Source: JADGHX01 sp035760965
GTDB lineage: Bacteria; Pseudomonadota; Gammaproteobacteria; Steroidobacterales; Steroidobacteraceae
Direction of reading: 5' to 3'
DNA length: 64,000 bases
Assembly (NCBI GenBank): GCA_035760965.1
Contig: DASTRY010000014.1
Location: forward strand, 101,330-165,329
This document shows positions 17,449 through 26,540 of the stretch, piece after piece. The notes beneath the pieces are model-generated. The model did not search any database. It was not told the DNA's origin and worked only from the letters and a program-made list of their open reading frames with translations. Both the position numbers and the translations under genes were made by a program. Every line of letters begins with the position of its first letter. The first letter of the stretch is position 1.

Positions 17449-19218
17449 TTGAACGATGTAGGAGCCGCTCCCCGCTCCACGGCTCCGGCGGATGCGCGGC
17501 AGGTTTACGCGCGGCTCCTGCGCTATGCGAAGCCGCACTGGAAAGCCTTTGCGCTCGCCATTCTCGGCACCACCGTGTTCGCGGCGACGAACGGCGGCTT
17601 CGTCGGGTTCCTGCGGACGTTCCTGAACAATGCCTTCGCGGACGATTCGCCGCCGCGCTATCTCCTGTGGTTCGTGCCGCTCGCGATCATCACGCTGTTC
17701 TTCGTGCGCGGCGTCGGCGATTACGTCTCCGGCTATTTCACGGGCTACGTCGGGCGCCAGATCATCAAGCAGCTGCGGCGCGAGTTGTTCGCGAAGTACA
17801 TGCACTTGCCCGTCGCGTACTACGACAAGGCGACCACGGCCGCGATGCTCTCGCGCCTCACGTACAACGTCGAGCTGGTGGCGGACGCCGCCACGACGAC
17901 CCTCACGAACCTCATCCAGAACGCGCTCACGTTTCTCATTCTCTTCGGCTATCTCTTCGTCCTGAACTGGCGCCTCGCGGCATTCACCATCGTGCTCGTG
18001 CCGCCGCTCGCCTGGCTCATTCGCAAGGTCAACGTGCTCTTCCGCCGATACAGCACGCGCATTCAGAACTCGATGAGCGATGTGACGCGCATCGGCAAGG
18101 AAGCGCTCGAAGGCCAGCGCGTCATCAAGGCGTTCAACGCGCAGGAGTACGAGCAGCGCCTGTTCGAGGCCGTGAACGAGCACAACCGCCGCTCGTTCAT
18201 GCGGCTCATCGGCACGAAGTCGGCGAGCAATCCGATCATCCAGGTCATCGCGTCGGTCGGGCTCGCGGGCATCATGTATCTCGCCGTGCGGCAGGTGCTG
18301 GCGGGCGAGCTGCGGCCCGGGGACTTCATCGCGTTCCTCGGCTCGCTCGTCTTCTGCTCGCAGGCGCTGCGCAGCCTGGTGAACGTTTTCGGGCCGCTGC
18401 AGCAAGGCATTTCGGCGGGCGCCAGCGTGTTCGAGGTGCTGGATGCGCCATCGGAGTCGCGAGGCGGGACGCGGACCCTCGAACGAGCCACCGGTGCGGT
18501 CGAGTTCCGCAACGTGAGCTTCGTGTACGCGGCGGAGAAGGGCGTCGTGCTGCGCGACATCAATGTGAAGGTCGCACCGCGCACGACGCTCGCGATCGTG
18601 GGCAAGTCCGGGAGCGGCAAGTCGACGCTCGTGAGCCTCTTGCCGCGATTCTACGATCCGCAGGAAGGGGCGGTGCTGCTGGACGGCGTGGACATCCGCG
18701 AATATCGCATCACGGACCTGCGGAATCAGATCAGCGTCGTGAGCCAGGAAGTCGTGCTGTTCAACGATACGATCCGGAACAACATCTCGTTCGGAGCCGA
18801 GGCAACGCCGGACGCGGTCGAAGAAGCCGCGCGCGCCGCGTACGTCATGGAGTTCGCGGAGGAGCTGCCCGATGGCCTCGATACGGTCGTTGGCGATCGC
18901 GGGGCGCTGCTGTCCGGCGGGCAACGCCAGCGCGTCGCCATCGCGCGTGCGCTGCTGAAGAACGCGCCGTTGCTCATCCTCGATGAGGCGATGTCGGCGC
19001 TCGACACCGAATCCGAGCGGCGCATTCAGGCCGCGCTCGATCGACTCGTGCGGGATCGCACGACGCTCGTCATCGCGCATCGGCTGTCGACGGTCGAGCA
19101 TGCGGACCGCATCATCGTGATGAGCGAAGGCGCGATCGTCGAAAGCGGAACGCACAGCGAGCTGCTCGCGCGTGACGGGCACTACGCGCAGCTCTATCGG
19201 CTGCAGTTCAACGAATGA
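17449..19218 (+). CDS. msbA: Lipid A export ABC transporter MsbA
   Basis: A 589-residue half-transporter with six membrane helices (about 30-310) and a nucleotide-binding domain (about 340-580). Walker A GKSGSGKST, signature LLSGGQRQRVAIARAL and Walker B LLILDEAMSALD are all intact. It flips lipid A-core across the inner membrane as a homodimer. The start is TTG 17449, supported by a GGAGAGG ribosome binding site eight bases upstream; no nearby ATG fits. Its stop overlaps the lpxK start as ATGA, matching the msbA-lpxK pairing known in E. coli. Confidence 0.94.
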   Translation: MNDVGAAPRSTAPADARQVYARLLRYAKPHWKAFALAILGTTVFAATNGGFVGFLRTFLNNAFADDSPPRYLLWFVPLAIITLFFVRGVGDYVSGYFTGYVGRQIIKQLRRELFAKYMHLPVAYYDKATTAAMLSRLTYNVELVADAATTTLTNLIQNALTFLILFGYLFVLNWRLAAFTIVLVPPLAWLIRKVNVLFRRYSTRIQNSMSDVTRIGKEALEGQRVIKAFNAQEYEQRLFEAVNEHNRRSFMRLIGTKSASNPIIQVIASVGLAGIMYLAVRQVLAGELRPGDFIAFLGSLVFCSQALRSLVNVFGPLQQGISAGASVFEVLDAPSESRGGTRTLERATGAVEFRNVSFVYAAEKGVVLRDINVKVAPRTTLAIVGKSGSGKSTLVSLLPRFYDPQEGAVLLDGVDIREYRITDLRNQISVVSQEVVLFNDTIRNNISFGAEATPDAVEEAARAAYVMEFAEELPDGLDTVVGDRGALLSGGQRQRVAIARALLKNAPLLILDEAMSALDTESERRIQAALDRLVRDRTTLVIAHRLSTVEHADRIIVMSEGAIVESGTHSELLARDGHYAQLYRLQFNE

Positions 19219-20258
19219 GCGCTGCGGAACGGGCTCTTACCGAGATCTGGTACGGCAAGAGCTCGGCGGGGCTGTGGCTGCAGCCGCTCGCGTCTTTGTA
19301 TGGCGCTGTGACGGCTGCGCGGCGCGCGCTGTACGCGAGCGGCTTTCTGCCGTCATACAGAGTAGGGCGGCCCGTCGTCGTCGTCGGCAATCTCACGGTG
19401 GGTGGCACGGGCAAGACGCCGCTCGTGGCGTGGCTCGCCGAAAAGCTCGTCGAGCGTCGTATCTCTGTCGGCATCCTGTCGCGCGGTTACGGGAGCGGCG
19501 GGGGTGCGCCGCGTGAGGTCGAGCTCACTTCCGACTGGCGTGAAGTGGGCGATGAGCCGCTGCTGCTTCGTCAGCGCACGAACTGCCGGACGGTCGTCTC
19601 GCCGGATCGGCTCGCCGGCGCGCGAGCGCTGATCGAGCGCCGCGTCGACGTCATTCTTGCCGACGATGGTTTGCAGCACTTGCGGCTCGCGCGCGACTGC
19701 GAGGTCGTCGTGATCGACGGGGCTCGCGGGTTCGGCAACGGCCGCCTGCTGCCGGCTGGGCCGCTGCGCGATCCGATCGCGCAACTGGAACGAGCGGATT
19801 TGATCGTCGTGAACGGGCCGGCGAAGCATCCGTCGCTGGCACCGATTGCGTCTCTGCTGGATAAGCGCGGTGTTCAGATGACGCTCGTGCCCGGCAACGT
19901 GATCCCGCTCGACGGCCGCCGAACGGCGCGGACGTTGGACGACTTCCGCAAGCAGCGCGTGCATGCAGTGGCCGGCATCGGCAATCCCGCGCGCTTCTTT
20001 ACGGACTTGCGGGCGCGCGGGCTCGAGGTGGTCGAGCATCCGTTCGGCGATCACCATCCGTTCGAGCCGCGCGACCTCGAGTTCGGCGACGGCGCGCCGG
20101 TCCTCATGACCGAGAAAGATGCCGTAAAATGCCGCGCGTTCGCCAACGACCGGCTGTGGTACGTGCCGGTGACGGCACGCTTCAGCGACGCGCACACGGC
20201 TCAGGTGCTGACGCGCGTCATCGACAAACTCGGCTTCACGGTGGACGCCACAGGGTGA
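19215..20258 (+). CDS. lpxK: Tetraacyldisaccharide 4'-kinase LpxK
   Basis: A 347-residue membrane-associated kinase that phosphorylates the 4' position of tetraacyldisaccharide-1-phosphate to give lipid IVA. The P-loop is in VVVGNLTVGGTGKTPLV (about 55-70), the RGYGSG and DEPLLLRQR segments follow, and DDGLQHLRLARD carries the catalytic region. It starts inside the msbA stop and is followed five bases later by the Trm112-family gene. Confidence 0.95.
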   Translation: MSAAERALTEIWYGKSSAGLWLQPLASLYGAVTAARRALYASGFLPSYRVGRPVVVVGNLTVGGTGKTPLVAWLAEKLVERRISVGILSRGYGSGGGAPREVELTSDWREVGDEPLLLRQRTNCRTVVSPDRLAGARALIERRVDVILADDGLQHLRLARDCEVVVIDGARGFGNGRLLPAGPLRDPIAQLERADLIVVNGPAKHPSLAPIASLLDKRGVQMTLVPGNVIPLDGRRTARTLDDFRKQRVHAVAGIGNPARFFTDLRARGLEVVEHPFGDHHPFEPRDLEFGDGAPVLMTEKDAVKCRAFANDRLWYVPVTARFSDAHTAQVLTRVIDKLGFTVDATG

Positions 20259-20263
20259 TATCG

Positions 20264-20452
20264 ATGGATTCTCGCCTGCTCGACATTCTTGCGTGCCCCA
20301 TCTGCAAGGGGCCGCTCAAGTTCCACCGCGACGCGCAGGTGCTCGTGTGCCGGCTCGACCGGCTCGCGTATCCGATTCGCGATGACGTACCGGTGATGCT
20401 CGAAGAAGAAGCGAAGCAGCTGAACGCGGACGATCCGTTGCTCGAGCGGTGA
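20264..20452 (+). CDS. ycaR: Trm112/YcaR family small zinc-ribbon-like protein
   Basis: A 62-residue protein with LLDILACPICKGPLKF at the N terminus and LAYPIRDDVPVMLEEEA at the C terminus, the hallmark of the YcaR/Trm112 family. The CxxC pair at 12-15 is present, with a further cysteine in LVCRLD. In bacteria its role is unclear; it is usually encoded between lpxK and kdsB as here. Its TGA overlaps a possible GTG start of kdsB. Confidence 0.92.
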   Translation: MDSRLLDILACPICKGPLKFHRDAQVLVCRLDRLAYPIRDDVPVMLEEEAKQLNADDPLLER

Positions 20453-20466
20453 GCGGCGGCGTCGGC

Positions 20467-21225
20467 ATGTTCAGGGTCGTGATTCCTGCGCGGTTCGCGT
20501 CGACCCGTCTGCCGGGCAAGGCCCTGGTCGCGATCGGCGGCAAGCCGATGATCCAGTGGGTGTACGAGCGTGCGCGATCCTCGGGCGCTGCCGAGGTGCT
20601 CATCGCGACCGATGATGCGCGGATCGCGGCGGCGGGCAAGGCGTTCGGAGCCGTCGTCGAGATGACCGCCGCCTCCCATCAGAGCGGGACCGATCGCATC
20701 GCAGAAGTGGCGCGTGCGAGAGGATGGGGCGCGAGCGATATCGTCGTGAACGTGCAGGGCGATGAGCCGCTTATGCCGCCGGCGCTCATCGATCAGGTTG
20801 CCGGGTTGCTGCTTGCGAATTCCGATGCGGGGATGGCGACTCTCGCGGCACCGCTCACGCGGCTCGAGGAGCTGCTCGATCCGAACGTCGTGAAGGTGGT
20901 CGCCGATGCCTCGGGGCGTGCGCTGTACTTCAGCCGAGCTCCGATTCCGTGGCATCGGGACGGCGCGCCCGCGGGACTTGCGAGCCAGCGCAGCTTCGCC
21001 GGTGCTCGCCGTCACATCGGCATCTATGCGTATCGCGTGAGCGCGCTTCTGCGCTTGGCTGGGCTTGCGCCAACGCCGCTGGAGCAGACGGAGAAGCTCG
21101 AGCAGCTGCGGGCGCTGGAGAACGGAATCGAGATTCGCGTCGCCGAGGCCGCCCAGTTGCCGGGGCCTGACGTGAATACGCCCGACGATCTCGAGCGCGT
21201 GGCCGCGGCGTTGGGTGCGAAATAA
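20467..21225 (+). CDS. kdsB: 3-deoxy-manno-octulosonate cytidylyltransferase KdsB
   Basis: About 252 residues; activates Kdo with CTP to CMP-Kdo for lipopolysaccharide inner-core synthesis. It begins FRVVIPARFASTRLPGKAL, has IATDDARI, the VNVQGDEPLMP nucleotide-sugar segment and HIGIYAYRVSALLRLAGL. ATG 20467 is chosen because homologues begin a few residues before VIPARxxSTRLPGK. GTG 20449, six codons upstream and overlapping the previous stop as GTGA, is an equally possible coupled start. Confidence 0.95.
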   Translation: MFRVVIPARFASTRLPGKALVAIGGKPMIQWVYERARSSGAAEVLIATDDARIAAAGKAFGAVVEMTAASHQSGTDRIAEVARARGWGASDIVVNVQGDEPLMPPALIDQVAGLLLANSDAGMATLAAPLTRLEELLDPNVVKVVADASGRALYFSRAPIPWHRDGAPAGLASQRSFAGARRHIGIYAYRVSALLRLAGLAPTPLEQTEKLEQLRALENGIEIRVAEAAQLPGPDVNTPDDLERVAAALGAK

Positions 21226-21532
21226 GGGCCGCTGAGGGACGTGGGTCGGCAGGCCAAGCGCTGCGCTGGCACGAGCTCGGCAATGACGAGCGCGACCCCG
21301 GCGGCGCTCGACCGCGACCTCATCCAGTCCGTCGCCGAGTGCTCCAACGAGGAGCGAGCGCCGCCCGCCGAACGCCCGAGCGAGGGCTGAATCGAAACGC
21401 GTCGGGGCGCCGTGACGCTCCAGCGAGGGCCGAACGTCAACGCGCTGAGCGCTCCGGCGAAGCCGCCTAACGCCGACCCACCGAACGTGCCATGCTAAAT
21501 TTCTTGCGGAAGAATTGTGAGGGTCGTGCGAC
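21226..21532. other. Gene-free spacer between kdsB and the phosphatase gene
   Basis: About 307 bp of GC-rich sequence. I see no convincing gene on either strand, no intrinsic terminator and no clear promoter; the last 40 bases become AT-richer (around 21495-21520), where the promoter of the following gene probably lies. In Pseudomonas (from memory) murB lies between the phosphatase and rne; no murB is present on either side of the phosphatase here. Confidence 0.5.
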
Positions 21533-22009
21533 GTGCGAATCCTGTTCGTCTGCTTAGGAAACATCTGCCGTTCACCCAGCGCCGAAGTCGTGCTGCGACA
21601 CATCGCGGCGCGCGAGGCCCCCGAGCTCGGCATCGAAGTGGACTCCGCAGGCACCGCCGGTTACCACATTGGCGAGCCGCCCGATGCGCGTTCCCAGGAA
21701 GCCGCCCGGCGTCGCGGCTATGACATGGCCCACCTGCGCGCGCGCATCATCGAGCCCGGCGACTTCGAGCGCTTCGATCTGATTCTCGCGATGGATCGGC
21801 ACAATCTTTCGACGCTGCGACGGCGCGCGCCGGTCGCCGTGCGTGAGCGCGTGCGGTTGTTCCTTGAATTCGCGCCCGAGGCCGGCGTGACGGACGTGCC
21901 GGACCCGTACTACGGCGGGCCGACGGGTTTCGAAGAAGTGCTGGACCTCGTCGAGGCCGCCTCGCGCGGCCTCATCGCGCACCTGCGCGAGAGAGCGCGC
22001 GCCGCCTGA
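21533..22009 (+). CDS. Low-molecular-weight protein tyrosine phosphatase
   Basis: A 158-residue LMW-PTP. The phosphate-binding loop CLGNICRS (the CX5R-S signature, catalytic cysteine at residue 7) is at the N terminus and the general-acid loop VPDPYYGG is near residue 120. Such enzymes dephosphorylate tyrosine kinases that control exopolysaccharide (Wzb type) or act on unknown proteins; no capsule cluster is seen here, so the partner is unknown. The start is GTG 21533. Confidence 0.93.
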   Translation: MRILFVCLGNICRSPSAEVVLRHIAAREAPELGIEVDSAGTAGYHIGEPPDARSQEAARRRGYDMAHLRARIIEPGDFERFDLILAMDRHNLSTLRRRAPVAVRERVRLFLEFAPEAGVTDVPDPYYGGPTGFEEVLDLVEAASRGLIAHLRERARAA

Positions 22010-22015
22010 GCGGTC

Positions 22016-22041
22016 GGCTCGCGCCGGCGTCGGCGCGAGCC
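22016..22041. terminator. Hairpin between convergent phosphatase and rne genes
   Basis: Perfect 10-bp inverted repeat, arms GGCTCGCGCC and GGCGCGAGCC with a 6-base loop, located between the two stop codons. There is no U-tract, so it may act as a bidirectional 3'-end stabiliser rather than a classical intrinsic terminator. Confidence 0.55.
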
Positions 22042-22064
22042 TCATGCGCTCACTTCGCGATGAC

Positions 22065-25000
22065 TTACTCGTCGTGCCCGCCCGCAGTGCCGCGATCGGC
22101 GGGTGCGGAGGACCACACGACGTACGGTCGCGCCGGGCTCTCGGGCCGGGGAGCCGACTCGAAGTGCGCCACCGGAGCCGGGGCGTTCGATTCGCGCGCT
22201 GCCTGCCGCGACTCGCCAGTCTCGCGCTCACCGGAGCTGTGCTCACCGCTGCCGCGCTCGCCCGCACCGCGGGACTCGCGCTCCTGCGACTCGCCACGCG
22301 AGCCCGATTCGGCAGCGCGCGAGCTGGAGTCACCGCTGCGCCACCCGGGCGCAGCGCCATGCGGCGCCGATTCGGCGCTACGCGCGCCGGACTCAGCACC
22401 GTGCGATCCCGACTCCGCGCTTCGCGAGCCGGATTCGGCGCCGCGAGATCCCGACTCACCGCCGTGCGACTCGCTTCCGAACGTCGCTTCGCGCGGCCGC
22501 TGTTCACCGTTGCGCTCGCCTTCGCGTGGCGCGGCGTCATGCGGCCGCGAACCAAACTGCTGCGAATGATCGGCCTCGTGCGCTTGCAGGTCGCCCTGCG
22601 AAGGCTCGCGAGGCGCGCCATCGTGCGCCGGTCCGCCGTGCTCGTGCGCCCCATACGCCGCACCATTGCCCGACGTGCGCTGCCCCTCGGAGCGCTCGCC
22701 CGATTCGGCGCCGCCCTCGGAGGCTCCGCCGCCGGCAATGCGATTGCCATTGGCATCGCGCGACCCGCCACCACCACGGCGCCCGCGGCGCCGACCACGC
22801 CGTCCACGACGCTCGCCCGAGGCCGCTCGCGCTTCGTCGCCTGCGCCCGGCGCTGCGGTCACATCGCTACCTGCGGGACTCGTCTCGCCCGATGAGCCAG
22901 CGCCCGCGACGTTGGCCGCAGCACTAGTCTGCTGATCCTCCACACGCGGCGGCCTCGGCTCACCGCGCCCCTGATGGGCTCGCTGCTCGCGTTCGCGACC
23001 GCCCTCACGGGCAGCGTCGCGTGAACCCTCGCGCGCCTCTCGCTGCTCGCGACTACCGTCGCGCTGTCCCCGCTGGCGATCGCGGCCGCGATCACCGTCG
23101 CGTCCGCCGCGACCCTCGGCACTGCGCTGCTCGCCATTGCGACCCTCTCCGCGCTGGCGATCGCGGTGTGCGTCACGGCTTGCGTCACGCGCACCTTCGC
23201 CGCCGGCCTCGCGATCGCGTCTTGCGCCGTCCTCGCGCCGATGTGAGCGCTCGCCGCGCCGTCCATCGCGATCCCGGCGATGTCCGCGGTCTCGATCGCC
23301 ACGGCGCGACTGCGTGCTGCTCGTCGTTGCCGCCGGCGCCGCCGCGGCCACGGGCTCCGGTGCCGGCTCGCCGATCAACCAACGCTTGAACCGTCCGAGC
23401 ACGCCCAGGTGGCGTTCCGGTGCGGCCGGCGGCTGAATGGCGGGCGCCGGCTCCGAGATCGGCGCGGAGGTTGCCGGCAGGATGGTCGCCACCGCCGCGA
23501 CTTCCGGGATCGGCTTCTGATCCTGCGCCGAGCCCGGCTCCACCACCGCCGGAGCGGTCGGCATGAGGTAGCTCGCCTGCTTGTTCTCGGGCTGTTCGCT
23601 CTCGTCGTCGCGCACGCGCTTCAGCGAGTAGTCCGGCGTCTGCATGTGCGTGTTCGGCACGATGATCAGCTCGGCCGAGCTCTTGTCTTCGAGCTGCCGC
23701 AGCCATTCCCGCTTCTCGTTGATGAGATACGTCGCGACTTCCACCGGCACCTGCGCGATCACGCGCGCCGTACGGTCCTTGCGCAGCTCCTCGCCGATCA
23801 GGCGCAGGATCGCGAGCGCCATGGACTCGACGCTGCGGATGCTGCCGATGCCGACGCAGCGCGGGCAAACGATGTGGCTGGAATCGCTCAGCGACGGCCG
23901 CAAGCGCTGGCGCGACATCTCGAGCAGGCCGAAGCGCGAGAGGCGTCCGATCTGGATGCGCGCGCGGTCCATCTTCATGGCCTCGCGCAGCCGATCCTCG
24001 ACCTCGCGCTGATTCTTCGGCGACTCCATGTCGATGAAGTCGATGACGATCAGACCGCCGATGTCGCGGATCCGCAGCTGGCGGGCGATTTCCTCGGCGG
24101 CCTCGAGATTCGTGTTGGTGGCCGTCGTCTCGATGTCGCTGCCGCGCGTCGCGCGGGCCGAGTTGATGTCGATCGACACCAGCGCCTCGGTGTAGTCGAT
24201 GACGATGCTGCCGCCCGAGGGCAGCTGCACCTTGTGCGCGTACGCCGACTCGATCTGGCTCTCGATCTGAAAACGGGTGAAGAGCGGGATGTCGTCGGTG
24301 TAGAGCTTCAGGCGGCGCTGCGCGTCGGCCGGCATGAAACGCTGCATGTATTCCTGCGCCTTCGTGAACGCCGCCTGGTCGTCGACGAGGATCTCGCCGA
24401 TGTCATCGCCCAGGTAGTCGCGCATGGCGCGCGTGACGGCATCGCTCTCGCGGTAGACGAGGAACGGGGCGGGGCGGTCCTTCGAGGCGGCCTCGATCTG
24501 GTCCCACTGCGCCCGCAGGTTGTCGAGGTCCCACTGCAGCTCCTCGACGGAGCGGCCGACGCCTGCCGTACGCACGATGGCGCCCATGCCGTCCGGAATC
24601 TTGAGCTGACTCATCACCTCGCGCATCTGGTCGCGGTCTTCGCCCTCGATCCGGCGGGACACGCCACCCGCGCGCGGGTTGTTCGGCATGAGGACGAGGA
24701 AGCGGCCGGCGAGGCTGATGAACGTCGTGAGCGCCGCGCCCTTGGTGCCGCGCTCCTCTTTCTCCACCTGCACCATGAGCTCCTGCCCCTCGGACAGCAG
24801 CTCGCGGATGTTCATGCGGCCGCCCTGAGGCGACTGCCGAAAGTACTCGCGGGAAACTTCCTTCAGCGGGAGGAATCCGTGGCGCTGCGCGCCATAGTCG
24901 ACGAAACAGGCTTCGAGCGAGGGCTCTACGCGGGAGATACGGCCTTTGTAGATGTTGGCTTTTTTCTGTTCGCGGGAGGTGAGCTCGATACTCAGATCGA

Positions 25001-25073
25001 AAAGTTTTTGTCCATCAACCAGTGCTACCCGCAACTCTTCCTGTTGAGTTGCATTGACGAGCATTCTTTTCAT
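22065..25073 (-). CDS. rne: Ribonuclease E
   Basis: A 1002-residue endoribonuclease, scaffold of the RNA degradosome. The catalytic half (about 1-510) has the S1 RNA-binding domain (DYGAQRHGFLPLKEV), catalytic aspartates in SIDINSARAT and IVIDFIDM, and the zinc-link CPRCVGIGS. The rest is a disordered Arg/Asp/Glu/Ser/Gly-rich tail with a short amphipathic KRWLIGEP region near 560 that may bind membrane, long RD/RE-rich RNA-binding segments and a tandem heptapeptide block. The end, ARPYVVWSSAP, looks like a conserved C-terminal microdomain, perhaps a partner-binding site (inference). A long leader lies upstream. It is divergent from rluC, as in most gammaproteobacteria. Confidence 0.96.
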   Translation of the reverse strand: MKRMLVNATQQEELRVALVDGQKLFDLSIELTSREQKKANIYKGRISRVEPSLEACFVDYGAQRHGFLPLKEVSREYFRQSPQGGRMNIRELLSEGQELMVQVEKEERGTKGAALTTFISLAGRFLVLMPNNPRAGGVSRRIEGEDRDQMREVMSQLKIPDGMGAIVRTAGVGRSVEELQWDLDNLRAQWDQIEAASKDRPAPFLVYRESDAVTRAMRDYLGDDIGEILVDDQAAFTKAQEYMQRFMPADAQRRLKLYTDDIPLFTRFQIESQIESAYAHKVQLPSGGSIVIDYTEALVSIDINSARATRGSDIETTATNTNLEAAEEIARQLRIRDIGGLIVIDFIDMESPKNQREVEDRLREAMKMDRARIQIGRLSRFGLLEMSRQRLRPSLSDSSHIVCPRCVGIGSIRSVESMALAILRLIGEELRKDRTARVIAQVPVEVATYLINEKREWLRQLEDKSSAELIIVPNTHMQTPDYSLKRVRDDESEQPENKQASYLMPTAPAVVEPGSAQDQKPIPEVAAVATILPATSAPISEPAPAIQPPAAPERHLGVLGRFKRWLIGEPAPEPVAAAAPAATTSSTQSRRGDRDRGHRRDRDGRRGERSHRREDGARRDREAGGEGARDASRDAHRDRQRGEGRNGEQRSAEGRGGRDGDRGRDRQRGQRDGSREQREAREGSRDAAREGGREREQRAHQGRGEPRPPRVEDQQTSAAANVAGAGSSGETSPAGSDVTAAPGAGDEARAASGERRGRRGRRRGRRGGGGSRDANGNRIAGGGASEGGAESGERSEGQRTSGNGAAYGAHEHGGPAHDGAPREPSQGDLQAHEADHSQQFGSRPHDAAPREGERNGEQRPREATFGSESHGGESGSRGAESGSRSAESGSHGAESGARSAESAPHGAAPGWRSGDSSSRAAESGSRGESQERESRGAGERGSGEHSSGERETGESRQAARESNAPAPVAHFESAPRPESPARPYVVWSSAPADRGTAGGHDE
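22353..22457 (-). repeat. Five tandem 21-bp repeats in the rne tail (ESGxxxA heptapeptides)
   Basis: Five consecutive units coding ESGSRGA, ESGSRSA, ESGSHGA, ESGARSA and ESAPHGA (residues about 873-907). The units are in phase with the reading frame, so copy number could vary without frameshift. Confidence 0.75.
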
Positions 25074-25462
25074 GTGCCCCTTCTAGAGAGTGAGGGGCCG
25101 GCAAGCGGACGGCGGGAGGCTGCGCGGGCGCAAAGCGGCCCTCGCGGCGGCGAAGATTCCTGATCAGGGAGATGGGCGCTGGATGAATGTGACTCACTCG
25201 TCGATCACTTGAGTGTATGCCCCGCTCAGTAACAGCGGGCGCGCCGGAAACCTTCGTTGTGTACTCAACCGACGGCGCGCCCGGGAATCCCGCCTTGAGG
25301 AGACTCGACGCAGGCTGCGCAAACTTGTCGGCCCAATTGCGATGGCCCCAATGTGCAGGACCAACTAACATGCGGCGGCTTTTGAAGCGCTAGGGCTCAT
25401 TGGAGGAGAGCCCGCGGTTTTACGACCGCCGTTTCTTTGCCTCGCCCGATCCACCGGGCGGA
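25074..25462 (-). promoter_or_regulatory. Probable 5' untranslated leader of rne
   Basis: About 388 bases between the predicted start of transcription and the rne ATG, free of genes. Three hairpins are visible: GCGGT/ACCGC (25414-25429), GGGCTC/GAGCCC (25393-25413) and CCCGCT/AGCGGG (25221-25239). RNase E in E. coli shortens its own mRNA through a structured leader of about 360 bases; length and hairpins here fit the same autoregulation, but I cannot confirm sequence identity with that element. Confidence 0.55.
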
Positions 25463-25468
25463 CGCGCG

Positions 25469-25498
25469 AGTATACGCGCAAGAGCGCTGTAGAAACAA
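25469..25498 (-). promoter_or_regulatory. rne: Candidate sigma-70 promoter for rne
   Basis: On the minus strand, -35 TTGTTT (25498-25493) and -10 TATACT (25474-25469) with an 18-base spacer. It would start transcription near 25462. Confidence 0.5.
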
Positions 25499-25518
25499 TA
25501 TCTTACGTAGAGGTTGCG

Positions 25519-26535
25519 GTGACCGAGCCACAAGTGCCGGACAGGCGCCCGAATTCGGGCCACGGGGTGCGGCATGTCGCGGTCGATGCCGAGGCGGCCG
25601 GCACGCGCCTCGACCAGTTCCTGATTCGGCTGCTTCCCAGCGTTCCGCGCAGTCGGATCTTCCGAATCGTGCGCAAGGGCGAGGTGCGCGTGAACGGCAA
25701 GCGTGCGGGGCCGGAGCATCGGTTGCAGGAGCGCGACACCGTACGGGTTCCGCCGGTCCGGCTAGAGCCCGAGCCGCCGCCGGGACAGCCGAAGCGCGTG
25801 CCGCCCAAGGTCCTCGAGCTCGTCGGTAACGCGATCCTGAGCGAAGACGATCGGCTGCTCGTCATCAACAAGCCCGCGGGCGTGGCCGTGCACGGCGGCA
25901 GCGGCGTGAGCTTCGGTGTCATCGAGGCGCTGCGCGCCTTGCGGCCGAACGAGGAGCTCGAGCTCGTGCATCGGCTGGATCGCGAGACGAGCGGCTGCCT
26001 GCTCGTCGCGCGCAAACGGAGCGCGCTGCGTACGCTGCACGAGCTGATCCGCGAAGGACGAATGGAGAAGCGCTATCTGACGCTTCTCAAAGGTCACTGG
26101 AATCTCGGACACACCCGGATCGACGTGCCGCTGCGCACGGACATCCGCGTCGGGGGCGAACGCACGGTGAAGGCGCACGCCTCGGGCAAGGAAGCGCTGA
26201 GCGACTTCCGTCCCATCCAGTGGTTCGGCAAGAAGGCGACGCTGGTGGAGGTCTCGCTGCACACGGGGCGCACGCACCAGATCCGTGTTCACGCGGCGCA
26301 TGCGGGCAGTCCGGTCGCGGGCGACGAAAAGTACGGCGACGAGGTCTTCAATGCCGAGATGCGCACGCTCGGTCTCGACCGCATGTTTCTGCATGCGGCG
26401 AGCGTGAGCTTCGATTGGCCTCGCGGCGGTGCATTCAGCGCGAGCGCGCCGCTGCCGGCGGAGTTGTCGAAGGTCATCGACGCCCTGAGCGCGATGGGGC
26501 GCGATCGTGCGGGTCGGCGGTCCGGCGGAAAATAG
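25519..26535 (+). CDS. rluC: 23S rRNA pseudouridine synthase RluC
   Basis: A 338-residue pseudouridine synthase with an N-terminal S4 RNA-binding domain (about 25-85, RLDQFLIRLLPSVPRS and RKGEVRVNGKR) and a catalytic domain (about 100-310) with HRLDRETSGCLLVARK containing the catalytic aspartate, and TGRTHQIRVHAAHAGSPVAGD. RluC modifies U955, U2504 and U2580 of 23S rRNA in E. coli. The start is GTG 25519 preceded by an AGAGG site. Divergence from rne supports RluC over RluD. Confidence 0.94.
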   Translation: MTEPQVPDRRPNSGHGVRHVAVDAEAAGTRLDQFLIRLLPSVPRSRIFRIVRKGEVRVNGKRAGPEHRLQERDTVRVPPVRLEPEPPPGQPKRVPPKVLELVGNAILSEDDRLLVINKPAGVAVHGGSGVSFGVIEALRALRPNEELELVHRLDRETSGCLLVARKRSALRTLHELIREGRMEKRYLTLLKGHWNLGHTRIDVPLRTDIRVGGERTVKAHASGKEALSDFRPIQWFGKKATLVEVSLHTGRTHQIRVHAAHAGSPVAGDEKYGDEVFNAEMRTLGLDRMFLHAASVSFDWPRGGAFSASAPLPAELSKVIDALSAMGRDRAGRRSGGK

Positions 26536-26540
26536 GCCGA

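Noticed and set aside
16798..19182. 794-codon open frame on the minus strand
   Set aside because: Antisense shadow of exbB-exbD-msbA.
21226..21250. Dispersed repeat shared with 47207-47225
   Set aside because: Both contain a GGACGTG..GGTCGGC string of about 15 bases, but the similarity does not extend.
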